Source of the DNA: Capnocytophaga sp. | GTDB taxonomy: Bacteria; Bacteroidota; Bacteroidia; Flavobacteriales; Flavobacteriaceae | Direction of reading: 5' to 3' | DNA length: 34,151 bases | Assembly: GCA_030538675.1 (NCBI GenBank) | Contig: JAUNTM010000019.1 | Span: 1 to 34,151, forward strand | Notes under the pieces: model-generated | Seen by the model: the letters and a program-made list of their open reading frames with translations, nothing else | What the model was told of the DNA's origin: nothing | Database searches by the model: none | In this document: positions 14,480 to 21,911 of the stretch, piece after piece | How the letters are laid out: every line of letters starts with the position of its first letter | Position numbering within the stretch: the stretch's first letter is position 1 | Program-made: the position numbers and the translations under genes

Positions 14480-14890
14480 TTAAAAATAGTTGTTACGTTT
14501 GGGGTTTGAGTGAAAACTGAATGAACTGGCACGGCTTGGCTCGTCGGGGCGTTTGGGCAGGTCGGCGGGCATTCCTTTGAAAACCGCCGTAAGCCAATCC
14601 ACCGCCTGTTCGTATCGGAATTTTTTACTTTCGTAATGAAGCCCCGGATTGGCTAATCCGATGAGTTCCCATACGGCAATATCCTTGACGATTTTAAGCA
14701 CCAAAGCATTGCGGTCGTTGCCCGTTGCCGAGAATACGGCTTCGGTGTCGTAGTGTTTTGCCAGTTTGCTTTTGGCAAATTCCACCGCCACATCCACAGC
14801 GGCAAGGGCAATGGTTTCATCGCCACGGATAAGGGTTTGCAACTCCTCATTGTAGGCGTGTGTGTTTAATTCTTCAAGCGTTAGATACAT
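14480..14890 (-). CDS. DUF1320 / Mu gp36-like head-tail connector
   Basis: 136 residues with the DUF1320 pattern: YLTLEELNTHAYNEELQTLI, then AVDVAVEFAKSKLAKHYD, then LVLKIVKDIAVWELIGLANPG and ESKKFRYEQAVDWLTAVFKG. These proteins are Mu gp36-type adaptors related to HK97 gp6. It lies 2 nt before the portal gene, and its leader is a full inverted copy of the directional repeat. In Mu gp36 comes after the capsid gene, so the order here is rearranged. Confidence 0.88.
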   Translation of the reverse strand: MYLTLEELNTHAYNEELQTLIRGDETIALAAVDVAVEFAKSKLAKHYDTEAVFSATGNDRNALVLKIVKDIAVWELIGLANPGLHYESKKFRYEQAVDWLTAVFKGMPADLPKRPDEPSRASSFSFHSNPKRNNYF

Positions 14891-15006
14891 TAGGTTAGGT
14901 TTTAGGGGTTAGGAATTAGGCAGTAGCCAATAGCCAAATAGGGGCTTACTCTTGCGGTCGGCTTAGCCCTATTGCCTAATGGCTATTTGGCTTTTGCCTT
15001 TACCTG
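14891..15006 (-). repeat. Directional intergenic repeat, full copy on the minus strand
   Basis: Read leftward, the arms AAATAGCCATTAGGCAATAGG and CCTATTTGGCTATTGGCTA pair around the CGCAAGAGT centre (14956-14948). The C-rich tail CCTAATTCCTAACCCC then leads to the DUF1320 start at 14890. This is the only copy in a leftward operon and it is inverted to match the gene, so orientation follows transcription. Confidence 0.85.
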
Positions 15007-16518
15007 TCAATACCGGTGTCGGTTCGGTGGTGCTTCCCAAATTTTGGGCGGTGCGGTATTTTCTTCAAACCGTAGTTTGTGGTTGATTTTCCAAACCGCA
15101 CCTTCCACTGCATCGGGTCCGTCGTCATTGGCTCTACTGGTGGGCGATAGTGCTAAAAACTGAAATTCCATAGCCTCCATAAAAGGCTTGCCTTTCAATT
15201 TTTCATTAAAAACAAGTTTTCCGGCACGGCTCAGCGGTTCAAGCAAGGCTTCGATGCGGTAGAATTTTTCGGGCTTTTTGCGTTCATCGGCCTTGATAGC
15301 CAACGTAATGCCGTGCCGTTTGTTTGCCTTGTCGATTTCGAGCTTCAAACTATCGTCAATCCAAGGCCATTCAAAAATGAAGTATACGGGCGATTTACCG
15401 TCCACCATTTTTAAAATCTCATATTGCCAATCCAGCATCTCGGCAATACCCGTTTGGTCGCAACCAACCCACAACACGTGGTATTCGTCTTTATACTTAC
15501 CCACGAGAGCCGTTGCCTTGTAGTCGGCTTTTTTCTTGTACGACGGGTCGGTGTAGGCAATCAAAAATTTGTATTTTGAAAACGGTTGTACCTTGCCGTA
15601 ATGCAGGGCTTGGAACACTTTGCCTATGCTTATCGGATTGTTAAAATATTCGCCTTGTACCGATGCCGCCGATATTTTGGAAAGCGTTCGGTCAATGGCT
15701 TCTTCACTGTTCTTGGACGGCCACGAACTCTTACCTTCGGCATTTCGGATGTTTACGATTTCGTAAAAATCGGCTTTGAGCATTGCTTTTTTGATGCAAC
15801 AATAATCGGCAATGATGTTTCCGTTGAACAGCACTAAAAGCGGTTTTGCGGGGTCACGGGCGGCGTACAAAGCCCGCTCAAACCAATCCCACTTTTTATC
15901 GACAATATCCGTATTTCGGCAATCCTCATCGGTGTCGAAATCATCAACCATAATGGCATCGGGACGTACTTCTTCATTTCTTGCCCCACGGGGGGCGTTT
16001 CCCGCTCCAACGCCTACAAACATTGCCCCGGCACGAATGGTAAACTGGTCATCACGCCAATGCCCGAAATGCTGTTGCACGCCATAATCATTGATAATTC
16101 GTTTATTGTTTTCAAACGTGAGTTTAAACGGTTTAAGCAGGCGTACCGCACTTTCATTAGTCGCCGATGCGATGATGATAAACCGCTTCCGGCCGGTTAA
16201 TGCCAAGTAAATAAACTCCATCATTGACCGCCCCGACTTGGATAACGACCTTGCCCACGGACGCACTTCGTACCACTCGGCATTGTTTATTACCCGCTTG
16301 GTTGATTTGGTATGAAACGGCATCGGCTCGTGTGTGCAGTATTTGGCAAAATAGTAGCTGAACCACGCTTCGGGGTCGGCTTCCAACGCCTGTATGCGTT
16401 TCTTTTTTTCCGAAGCCGATTCGTTCAGGTCGATTTGGTCTTTGGCGTTAAAGTTCTTGTAGTACTTTTCCCAAAAATCAAATGCCTTACGGTCTTGTGC
16501 CTTGAGTTGCTTTCCCAT
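15007..16518 (-). CDS. Terminase large subunit (TerL)
   Basis: 503 residues; the packaging ATPase-nuclease. The N-terminal ATPase has a deviant Walker A, RSLSKSGRSM (about 90-99), and Walker B AIMVDDFDTDED (about 188-199). The RNase-H-like nuclease begins at about 320 with IAYTDPSYKKKADYKA (first Asp), has FIFEWPWIDDSLK further on, and ends with NDDGPDAVEGA (last catalytic Asp). It overlaps the small-subunit stop by one base. Mu-like phages package headful from integrated DNA, carrying host DNA at the ends. Confidence 0.92.
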   Translation of the reverse strand: MGKQLKAQDRKAFDFWEKYYKNFNAKDQIDLNESASEKKKRIQALEADPEAWFSYYFAKYCTHEPMPFHTKSTKRVINNAEWYEVRPWARSLSKSGRSMMEFIYLALTGRKRFIIIASATNESAVRLLKPFKLTFENNKRIINDYGVQQHFGHWRDDQFTIRAGAMFVGVGAGNAPRGARNEEVRPDAIMVDDFDTDEDCRNTDIVDKKWDWFERALYAARDPAKPLLVLFNGNIIADYCCIKKAMLKADFYEIVNIRNAEGKSSWPSKNSEEAIDRTLSKISAASVQGEYFNNPISIGKVFQALHYGKVQPFSKYKFLIAYTDPSYKKKADYKATALVGKYKDEYHVLWVGCDQTGIAEMLDWQYEILKMVDGKSPVYFIFEWPWIDDSLKLEIDKANKRHGITLAIKADERKKPEKFYRIEALLEPLSRAGKLVFNEKLKGKPFMEAMEFQFLALSPTSRANDDGPDAVEGAVWKINHKLRFEENTAPPKIWEAPPNRHRY

Positions 16519-16970
16519 TACAATTTTGATTTAATGAATAAATCGGACAATTCGGCAACCGCCAACCCTTGCTTGGCATCGTGCTGACGCACAAAAGTCA
16601 AGAACTCTACTTGTACGCTGATGATTTCCGCCAAACCCAGCGATTCGGCTTCCAAATCTTTAATGTCGCGGATAAGTTTTCGGCGGGTATCGGCTACTTT
16701 ACTGTCGGCAAAACCCAATGCGGAATTTTTTACAAAGGCGTTCAGTTGCTCAAGTTCATTCATCAAATACGCATATTGTTCTTGGCGTGTGAGTACCACA
16801 TTTTGCTTGAGCCGTTTCCAATTTTCGTCTTCAATCCACTTTCCTATGGTGCGTTCGCCCACGCCCACGCGTTCGGCAAGTTCCCGTTGTGTTTGGATGC
16901 CTTCCGAAACATAAAGCAGTCGGGCATGCTCTTTAAGTCGTTCTTGTTTGTCTTTGGTCATTCGTGCCAT
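16518..16970 (-). CDS. Terminase small subunit-like, HTH protein
   Basis: 150 residues from the ATG at 16970. The N-terminus has a clear helix-turn-helix, QTQRELAERVGVGERTIGKWI, followed by a long helical region, as in DUF1804-type small terminases of Mu-like phages. It is the first gene of the leftward late operon and precedes TerL. A longer TTG start (16991) would overlap the late promoter and is rejected. Confidence 0.85.
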   Translation of the reverse strand: MARMTKDKQERLKEHARLLYVSEGIQTQRELAERVGVGERTIGKWIEDENWKRLKQNVVLTRQEQYAYLMNELEQLNAFVKNSALGFADSKVADTRRKLIRDIKDLEAESLGLAEIISVQVEFLTFVRQHDAKQGLAVAELSDLFIKSKL

Positions 16971-16984
16971 AGTCGCTATTTTAT

Positions 16985-17037
16985 GGTGCAAAGCTCCGTC
17001 ATCTCTTGTTTTTGCAGAAATCGGGTATTTTTTTTAC
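16985..17037 (-). promoter_or_regulatory. Leftward late promoter with upstream activator box
   Basis: Read leftward: GTAAAAAAAATACCCGATTT (17037-17018), 24 nt, then CTTTGCACC (16993-16985). The -7 region is GAGCTTTG, a weak TAnnTTTG lacking the first T. The box agrees at 18 of 20 positions, and in exact distance to the -7 motif, with the divergent promoter at 17073-17125. The weak -7 and shared box suggest activation by a phage protein. Confidence 0.7.
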
Positions 17038-17072
17038 TGTTAAAATGAGGGTATTTTACTCTTAAAATGACT

Positions 17073-17125
17073 GTTAAAAAAATAGCCGATTTTACGGACT
17101 GAAACAGCTGGTGCAACTTTGCACC
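17073..17125 (+). promoter_or_regulatory. Rightward late promoter with upstream activator box
   Basis: GTTAAAAAAATAGCCGATTT (17073-17092), 24 nt, then CTTTGCACC (17117-17125). The -7 region is CAACTTTG. GGTGCAA/TTGCACC (17110-17116 with 17119-17125) is also a perfect inverted repeat. Further ACTSTTAAAA repeats lie upstream at 17036-17048 and 17058-17070 and may be extra activator contacts. Confidence 0.7.
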
Positions 17126-17145
17126 GAAAATCAATAACAACCGCC

Positions 17146-18099
17146 ATGACAGCATTTGTACTAAGCGACGAAACCGTCCGCAACTCTTACGGCTTCCATG
17201 TCCTTACCGAAGGCATCCGATTGGAACGCTTTCTGAGCAACCCTGTGATGCTTAACAATCATAGCAACCACACGAAGGATGTGTTAGGCTCGTGGGCGGA
17301 TATCCGCAGGCAAGGCACCCAACTGCTGGCTTCGCCCGATTTTGATACCGAAGATGCCGACGGTAAGGAAGTCGTCCGTAAAGTAGGGCGGGGAAAAATC
17401 AAAGGAGCAAGCATCGGTATTTCTTTCAAAAAAGAAGACCTGCAATGGGACGGCGATAAATTGGTACTGCAAGAATGCGAACTCATGGAGGCTTCGATTG
17501 TAGCCGTGCCAAGCAATGCCCACGCCATTGCCTTATACGCCAAATCGGGCGAATTGATGACCGAACAGCAGGTACAGCAACTCTGTCTGTCGGTAAAAAA
17601 AAATGCAACCCCAAAAAAGGACATAATGAACGAAAATGTATTAAAAAAATTAGGCTTAAATGCTTCGGCTGACAATACTGCCGTGCTGGAAGCCGTAACC
17701 GAACTTACTGCCAACTTGGCGGATTTAACGGAAGAACGCGACGGCTTACGCAAGCAGTTGGCGGACTTAACTAAAGAAGAAAACGAACGGTTGAAACTTG
17801 CTTTTACTGCCGAAAAAAATGCTGCCGTCAAGGACGGCCGTATTGATGCCAACGCCACACAAGCCATTGATGCCGTCGCCGAAACCAACCTTTCGCAAGC
17901 CTTGGCACTGCTTCAAGCCTTGCCCAAGCGGGAAAAAGTAGCTTCTACGGTGCAAACAGCGGATAAAAACAGCTATGCGAACTTGTCTTGGGACGAGCTT
18001 GACCGACAAGGCTTGTTACCAAAAATAAAGGCTTCCGATTTTTCGTTGTACGCAGAAAAATACGAAGCAAAATTTGGTGTCAAACCCCAAAATGTCTAA
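17146..18099 (+). CDS. Prohead protease fused to scaffold
   Basis: 317 residues from the ATG at 17146. The N-terminal 140 residues fit the S78 (HK97-type) prohead protease: catalytic His in MLNNHSN (H39), Ser in GKIKGASIGI (S89), and the strand ASIVAVPSNAHAIAL. The C-terminal part, from about residue 165, is a coiled coil (TELTANLADLTEERDGLRKQ) that would act as scaffold, as in Mu gpI/gpZ. It matures the capsid shell before packaging. First gene of the rightward late operon; the leader from the late promoter is about 15-20 nt. A TTG start at 17119 lies inside the promoter and is rejected. Confidence 0.85.
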   Translation: MTAFVLSDETVRNSYGFHVLTEGIRLERFLSNPVMLNNHSNHTKDVLGSWADIRRQGTQLLASPDFDTEDADGKEVVRKVGRGKIKGASIGISFKKEDLQWDGDKLVLQECELMEASIVAVPSNAHAIALYAKSGELMTEQQVQQLCLSVKKNATPKKDIMNENVLKKLGLNASADNTAVLEAVTELTANLADLTEERDGLRKQLADLTKEENERLKLAFTAEKNAAVKDGRIDANATQAIDAVAETNLSQALALLQALPKREKVASTVQTADKNSYANLSWDELDRQGLLPKIKASDFSLYAEKYEAKFGVKPQNV

Positions 18100-18121
18100 C
18101 CTTTAAAAATCAATAGAAAAA

Positions 18122-19021
18122 ATGGCAATACAAAAAGAAATTTGGATGAGTACCATCGTTGAAGGATTGTTCGCCGACAACTCATTCGCCAGCAAAGCAT
18201 TCAACGCCGACGAGTTCGTTACGCAAGGCAAAACCGTTCACGTTCCCAATGCCGGTGCCGCTTCGGGTGTGGAAAAAAACCGCAGTACGTTTCCGGCAAC
18301 GGTCAGCACACGGCAAGATGTGGACTTGACCTTTCCGTTGGACGAGTTCACGACCAACCCTATCCGCATTCCGCACGCCGAAACGGTAGAGTTATCGTAC
18401 AACAAGCGTGAGAGTGTCATCAGCCAAGACCGTGCGAAACTCATTGAAACCGTCAATGAAGCCCTGTTGCATTCGTGGTTTCCTGAGGTAGCTAACAGCA
18501 TCGACACTTCGGGGGCAAGCGTAGCGGCACACACGCCCTCGGCAACAGGCAACCGCAAATTGTTTACCAAAGCGGATGTGAAGCGGGCAATGGTAAAATT
18601 CAACGCACAAAACATTCCGCAAACCGAGCGTTACCTTTTGGTCGATGCCGAAATGTACTCGCAGTTATTGGATAGCTTGACTTCGCAAGAGGCGTATGCT
18701 TTCCATGCTTCGGTCGATGTAAAAAATGGTGTTGTCGGAAAACTCTACGGCTTCGACATTTTAATGCGAAGCACGGTGGGGGTATTCTCGGCAACCGGCA
18801 AAAAAGCGTGGGGAGCCGTCGGGGCGGCAACCGATGCCGGGGTGGCATTGGCGTGGCACAAGAACAGCGTATGCCGGGCGTTGGGCGAAATTAATGTTTT
18901 TGACAATATTTCCGACCCGACTTACTACGGCGATATTTATTCGTTCTTGGTACGTTGTGGCGGTCGTCCGATGCGGAATGACGTGAAAGGATTGTTGGTC
19001 ATCAAACAGGCGAGCGTGTAA
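18122..19021 (+). CDS. Major capsid protein
   Basis: 299 residues, directly after the protease-scaffold gene. The N-terminus (IQKEIWMSTIVEGLFADNSF), the mid-protein NKRESVISQDRAKLIETVNEALL and the C-terminal VLLDRCGG-like tail (SFLVRCGGRPMRNDVKGLLV) fit the HK97-fold capsid proteins of Bacteroidota phages. Size and position agree with Mu gpT (305). It should form the icosahedral shell. The stop overlaps the amidase ATG by one base. Confidence 0.85.
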   Translation: MAIQKEIWMSTIVEGLFADNSFASKAFNADEFVTQGKTVHVPNAGAASGVEKNRSTFPATVSTRQDVDLTFPLDEFTTNPIRIPHAETVELSYNKRESVISQDRAKLIETVNEALLHSWFPEVANSIDTSGASVAAHTPSATGNRKLFTKADVKRAMVKFNAQNIPQTERYLLVDAEMYSQLLDSLTSQEAYAFHASVDVKNGVVGKLYGFDILMRSTVGVFSATGKKAWGAVGAATDAGVALAWHKNSVCRALGEINVFDNISDPTYYGDIYSFLVRCGGRPMRNDVKGLLVIKQASV

Positions 19022-19503
19022 TGAAACGACGGCCACAACGATACTTGGTAATTCATTGCACGGCAACACCGGAGGGAAGGGAGGTTACGGCGGACGACAT
19101 CCGCCGTTGGCACCTCCGTCCGAAACCGCAAGGACGGGGCTGGAAGCAAGTCGGTTATACCGATATGATTCACTTGAACGGTGCGGAAGAACGGCTTGTT
19201 GGGAATAATGATGATGCGTGGGTCGATGCGTGGGAAATAACCAACGGTGTTGCCGGCATTAACAGCGTGGCAAAACACGTGGTGTATGTGGGCGGTACAG
19301 ATAAGGACATGAAACCCAAAGACACCCGAACGCCTGCACAACGGGCGACACTGGCAAAGTACGTAAAGAAAGCAATCGCCCGTAACCCCGATGTGCTGAT
19401 TGCCGGACATTGCCAATTTGCCGCCAAAGCCTGCCCGTCATTTGATGTACCAAAATGGTTACGGAGCATCGGAATCGCCGAGAAAAACATCTATAAAAAC
19501 TGA
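19021..19503 (+). CDS. N-acetylmuramoyl-L-alanine amidase endolysin
   Basis: 160 residues of the Amidase_2/T7-lysozyme type, cutting the amide bond between MurNAc and the stem peptide. Zinc ligands are visible as H12 (VIHCTATPEG), H130 (AGHCQF) and C138 (KACPSFDV); Y46 and K136 match the catalytic Tyr and Lys of T7 lysozyme. No signal peptide, so it needs a holin or other export. It is followed by the small membrane protein and the spanin-like protein, which makes a lysis cassette placed directly after the capsid gene. Confidence 0.93.
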   Translation: MKRRPQRYLVIHCTATPEGREVTADDIRRWHLRPKPQGRGWKQVGYTDMIHLNGAEERLVGNNDDAWVDAWEITNGVAGINSVAKHVVYVGGTDKDMKPKDTRTPAQRATLAKYVKKAIARNPDVLIAGHCQFAAKACPSFDVPKWLRSIGIAEKNIYKN

Positions 19504-19528
19504 ATTTGAAACCGTATTACCCGTAGTT

Positions 19529-19834
19529 ATGAAATTGCCACAGCCGTTCAAGATTGACGATATCAACACAAAGACTAAGGCGGTTGTGATAGCCTTGCTT
19601 ATCGGCTTACTGTTGGTATCCGCGAGTGTGATAGCAACCCTGTTCCATCGCATCGAAACCAATGCGGTGGTTTGCAAAGTTGAAAAAAAAGAACTCTACG
19701 ATATGCTGTTAAGCGAACGCCAAGACCGAATCCTGCTGTATGAAAGTATGCTCTTTTACAAAGCGAGGAGCGAAAAAATGGACAGCATCGTAGAGCGGAC
19801 GAAGCCTTTAGTAAATCAAATATTGACAAAATGA
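19529..19834 (+). CDS. Small membrane protein, holin candidate
   Basis: 101 residues from the ATG at 19529. One hydrophobic segment (AVVIALLIGLLLVSASVIATLF, residues about 18-40, written here in two parts: AVVIALLIGLL and LVSASVIATLF) is followed by a charged periplasmic or cytoplasmic tail (about 45-101, helical). With the endolysin just upstream and the spanin-like gene overlapping by 4 nt, it could be a single-span holin or a lysis accessory. The long C-terminal tail is unusual for a holin, so the call is tentative. Confidence 0.55.
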   Translation: MKLPQPFKIDDINTKTKAVVIALLIGLLLVSASVIATLFHRIETNAVVCKVEKKELYDMLLSERQDRILLYESMLFYKARSEKMDSIVERTKPLVNQILTK

Positions 19835-20511
19835 AAGAAAGAATAACCCTCATTGCCCTCACTTTGGCACTCATCGCAAGCCTGACGTGGAACTTCCGCC
19901 AGCAGTCGGAACGCAGCGAAAAAGACCAACGCATCACGGAACTGATAGCCTTGGGCGGAAAAGCCGAAACCGTAAGGCAATACGTCCGCGACAGCATTAC
20001 GCACACCGTTTTCAAAGATGTGTATGTCAAGGATAATACCGCCGAAAAACATTTGGCAGTTACCAAAACGTATGCCGACAGTTTGGAGCGTGCCTTGCGG
20101 ATTTCGATTGACAAAATGAATGAAATTAACCGTGTCAACGGAAAATTGACCGCCCAAATCAAGCTGGCAGAAACCTCTTCGGGCGATAAGCAGTTTGCCG
20201 ACAAATGGTTGCAATTGCGGTACAGTCCGTCATTAGACAGTCTGTGGCTCCGGTACGATGTAAGTCTGAATATGGTGCGGTACGATGAGCGGAAATACTT
20301 TTGGAATGCTAAGAACCGCTATGTCCATATCTATTCGGATGACCCCCGCGTAACCATTCACGGGCTGAAAACCTTCCGGATAGAACACCCCAAACCCCGA
20401 CCGTTCGGATTGGGCGTGCAGGCGGGATACGGCTGGCACATCGCTTCGGGAAACCTCCGTCCGTCGCCTTATATCGGCGTAGGATTACAATACGATTTAA
20501 TTAATTTTTAA
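19831..20511 (+). CDS. Membrane-anchored coiled-coil protein, spanin candidate
   Basis: 226 residues. The N-terminus is a signal anchor (ITLIALTLALIASLTW), the middle (about 25-115) is a heptad-rich coil, and the C-terminus (about 185-226) is beta-rich, GLGVQAGYGWHIASG and YIGVGLQYDLINF. The final residue is Phe with alternating aromatics, like the C-terminal signal of outer-membrane beta-barrel proteins. Inner-membrane anchor, coiled spacer and outer-membrane-like end are the design of a spanin, in one chain. DUF6808-type proteins of Bacteroidota phages look similar. Position in the lysis cassette supports this; it is an inference. Confidence 0.6.
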   Translation: MKERITLIALTLALIASLTWNFRQQSERSEKDQRITELIALGGKAETVRQYVRDSITHTVFKDVYVKDNTAEKHLAVTKTYADSLERALRISIDKMNEINRVNGKLTAQIKLAETSSGDKQFADKWLQLRYSPSLDSLWLRYDVSLNMVRYDERKYFWNAKNRYVHIYSDDPRVTIHGLKTFRIEHPKPRPFGLGVQAGYGWHIASGNLRPSPYIGVGLQYDLINF

Positions 20512-20523
20512 AACCGTTTTAAA

Positions 20524-20772
20524 ATGACAGAAGAAGCCTTACAAGAAGAAGCCGGGAAACTCTTGGCCCTCCACACCCCATTCGATAAAATCTATATGAC
20601 CACCGACGGTCAAGGATTTTCAACCGAACGCTATGCACAAGACCACGCCAAGCAATTGGGCGATGCAACGGTTAGGGAATTTTCAAGAAACCCCGAACCG
20701 ACAGAGCCAACCGAGCCTGAGCTAAAAACAAACCCTTTAAAACCTAACCCCCAAAAGATATGGCAGAAATAA
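20524..20772 (+). CDS. Hypothetical late protein, 82 residues
   Basis: A short acidic protein with a DKIYMTTDGQGFSTERYAQDHA core, seen in many Bacteroidota phages between lysis and tail genes, and a Pro/Thr/Glu-rich tail (EPTEPTEPEL). The last residues, LKTNPLKPNP, are encoded by CCC/CCTAACCCC sequence like the tail of the directional repeats. It overlaps the next gene by 13 nt. No function is known to me. Confidence 0.6.
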   Translation: MTEEALQEEAGKLLALHTPFDKIYMTTDGQGFSTERYAQDHAKQLGDATVREFSRNPEPTEPTEPELKTNPLKPNPQKIWQK

Positions 20773-21248
20773 AAACCTACGGATTGCAGGCTATCAAGTC
20801 TGCCGAACCTAAAGAAGACGGCACATTTCCGAACGATTCGGAATTGAAAGAACTATGCCGTACTTACCGCGACAGTTGTGAATTTGTGGAAGATGACCCG
20901 CAGATTGACGAAGAATATTGCGACCAAGCCGATGACCCCGTAATGGTGTTTTCGAGAAAAGGCACGAAAAACGTTAAGTTTTCCACTTTTGATTATTCGC
21001 CCGAGCTTTTGAAAAAACTGAAAGGCGGAACGGTGCTTGACAGCAAGTGGAGTGAGCCGGTCGTTACGCCCGACATACACCTTGCCGTTGAAATCACGAC
21101 CAATACAGGGATGAAAATCCAATTCCCGAAAGCCCGCGTGATTGCCAAGTTCAACGCCAAATTCGTCAAAAATGCGATGACACTGCTTGAAGTAACCCTT
21201 CGTCCCGTGTCGCCGGCACCCGGCAAACCCGCAGTAATCATCGGATAG
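20760..21248 (+). CDS. Major tail tube protein (probable)
   Basis: 162 residues, beta-rich (FVEDDPQIDEEYCDQADDPV, then VEITTNTGMKIQFPKARVIAKF, then MTLLEVTLRPVSP). It lies directly before the tail chaperone pair and the tape measure, the standard place of the tail tube gene. No sheath gene of about 400-500 residues precedes it, which argues for a non-contractile tail. Assigned from position and strand pattern. Confidence 0.7.
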   Translation: MAEIKTYGLQAIKSAEPKEDGTFPNDSELKELCRTYRDSCEFVEDDPQIDEEYCDQADDPVMVFSRKGTKNVKFSTFDYSPELLKKLKGGTVLDSKWSEPVVTPDIHLAVEITTNTGMKIQFPKARVIAKFNAKFVKNAMTLLEVTLRPVSPAPGKPAVIIG

Positions 21249-21249
21249 T

Positions 21250-21708
21250 ATGGAAGCAGAAAGCAATGTAGTGGATTTGTTGCTGAAAAGAGGTGTCAAG
21301 GTGCAGGTTACCGCACCTCTTTTCTTTTTTTTCAAACGGAAAAAAACGCTGACCGTAACGGTGCCGACTTGCGAAACCCTGCTCGGCATCGCAGGCGAAT
21401 ACGCTAAAATTAAGCAACATCAAGAAGATATAACGCTTCATCAAGCGATGGACTTAGTGCTGTCCGATACAGTACGTGTTAGTCGCATTGTCGCTATGGC
21501 AGTACGTAATAATCCGTACCAACTCCGCAAAACGGTTCGGTTAGCAAAAGCGTTACGGGCATCACTCTCGCAAGAAGAAGTAAGCTATCTATTCAGTTTG
21601 ATTATGACACAAGGCGGTGTGTCGGATTTTATAGCCACTATCAGATTTATCGGCAAAACGAGGATTACACAACCGATGATGATGAGTCCAACAGAGGAGA
21701 CGAGTTAA
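21250..21708 (+). CDS. Tail assembly chaperone G
   Basis: 152 residues, mostly helical after a short beta start (VQVTAPLFFFFKRKKTLTV). It overlaps neither neighbour but is followed in the -1 frame by an open stretch that lacks an early start codon and runs to 21902. This is the classical lambda gpG/gpGT arrangement, in which the chaperones coat the tape measure before tube assembly. It follows the tube gene by 1 nt. Confidence 0.75.
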   Translation: MEAESNVVDLLLKRGVKVQVTAPLFFFFKRKKTLTVTVPTCETLLGIAGEYAKIKQHQEDITLHQAMDLVLSDTVRVSRIVAMAVRNNPYQLRKTVRLAKALRASLSQEEVSYLFSLIMTQGGVSDFIATIRFIGKTRITQPMMMSPTEETS

Positions 21709-21902
21709 GAGGCGAAGGCTTCCATAGCGTCTTAGGCTTTATTTTTCATATTGCCGAAAAAACAGGGTGGAGCAAGGAAAATATCTTGAAAATGACCTAT
21801 TTGGAATTAAATTTAATGATTGCCGATGCTCCGCGAATGGTCAAGAACCGAAAAACATCCTTTCAAAGCGATGACGAACTGAAAGACTGGTTAATGCATT
21901 AA
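21630..21902 (+). CDS. Tail chaperone T part, joined to G by -1 frameshift
   Basis: About 90 residues in the -1 frame relative to G (…DDESNRGDELRGEGFHSV, then AEKTGWSKENILKMTYLELN and KDWLMH). The first in-frame ATG is deep inside the domain, so it should be translated only as a G-T fusion of about 217 residues. Possible slip: gaT TTT ATA at 21627-21631, where Phe-tRNA can re-pair one base back. The overlap is long, so the exact site is not fixed. The fusion to the left and the tape measure to the right match tail operons of many phages. Confidence 0.7.
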   Translation, partial: YSHYQIYRQNEDYTTDDDESNRGDELRGEGFHSVLGFIFHIAEKTGWSKENILKMTYLELNLMIADAPRMVKNRKTSFQSDDELKDWLMH

Positions 21903-21911
21903 TTAATAGTA

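Noticed and set aside
17259..17888. 209-residue minus-strand reading frame
   Set aside because: Antisense to the protease-scaffold gene; Ser/Ala-rich shadow without a motif.
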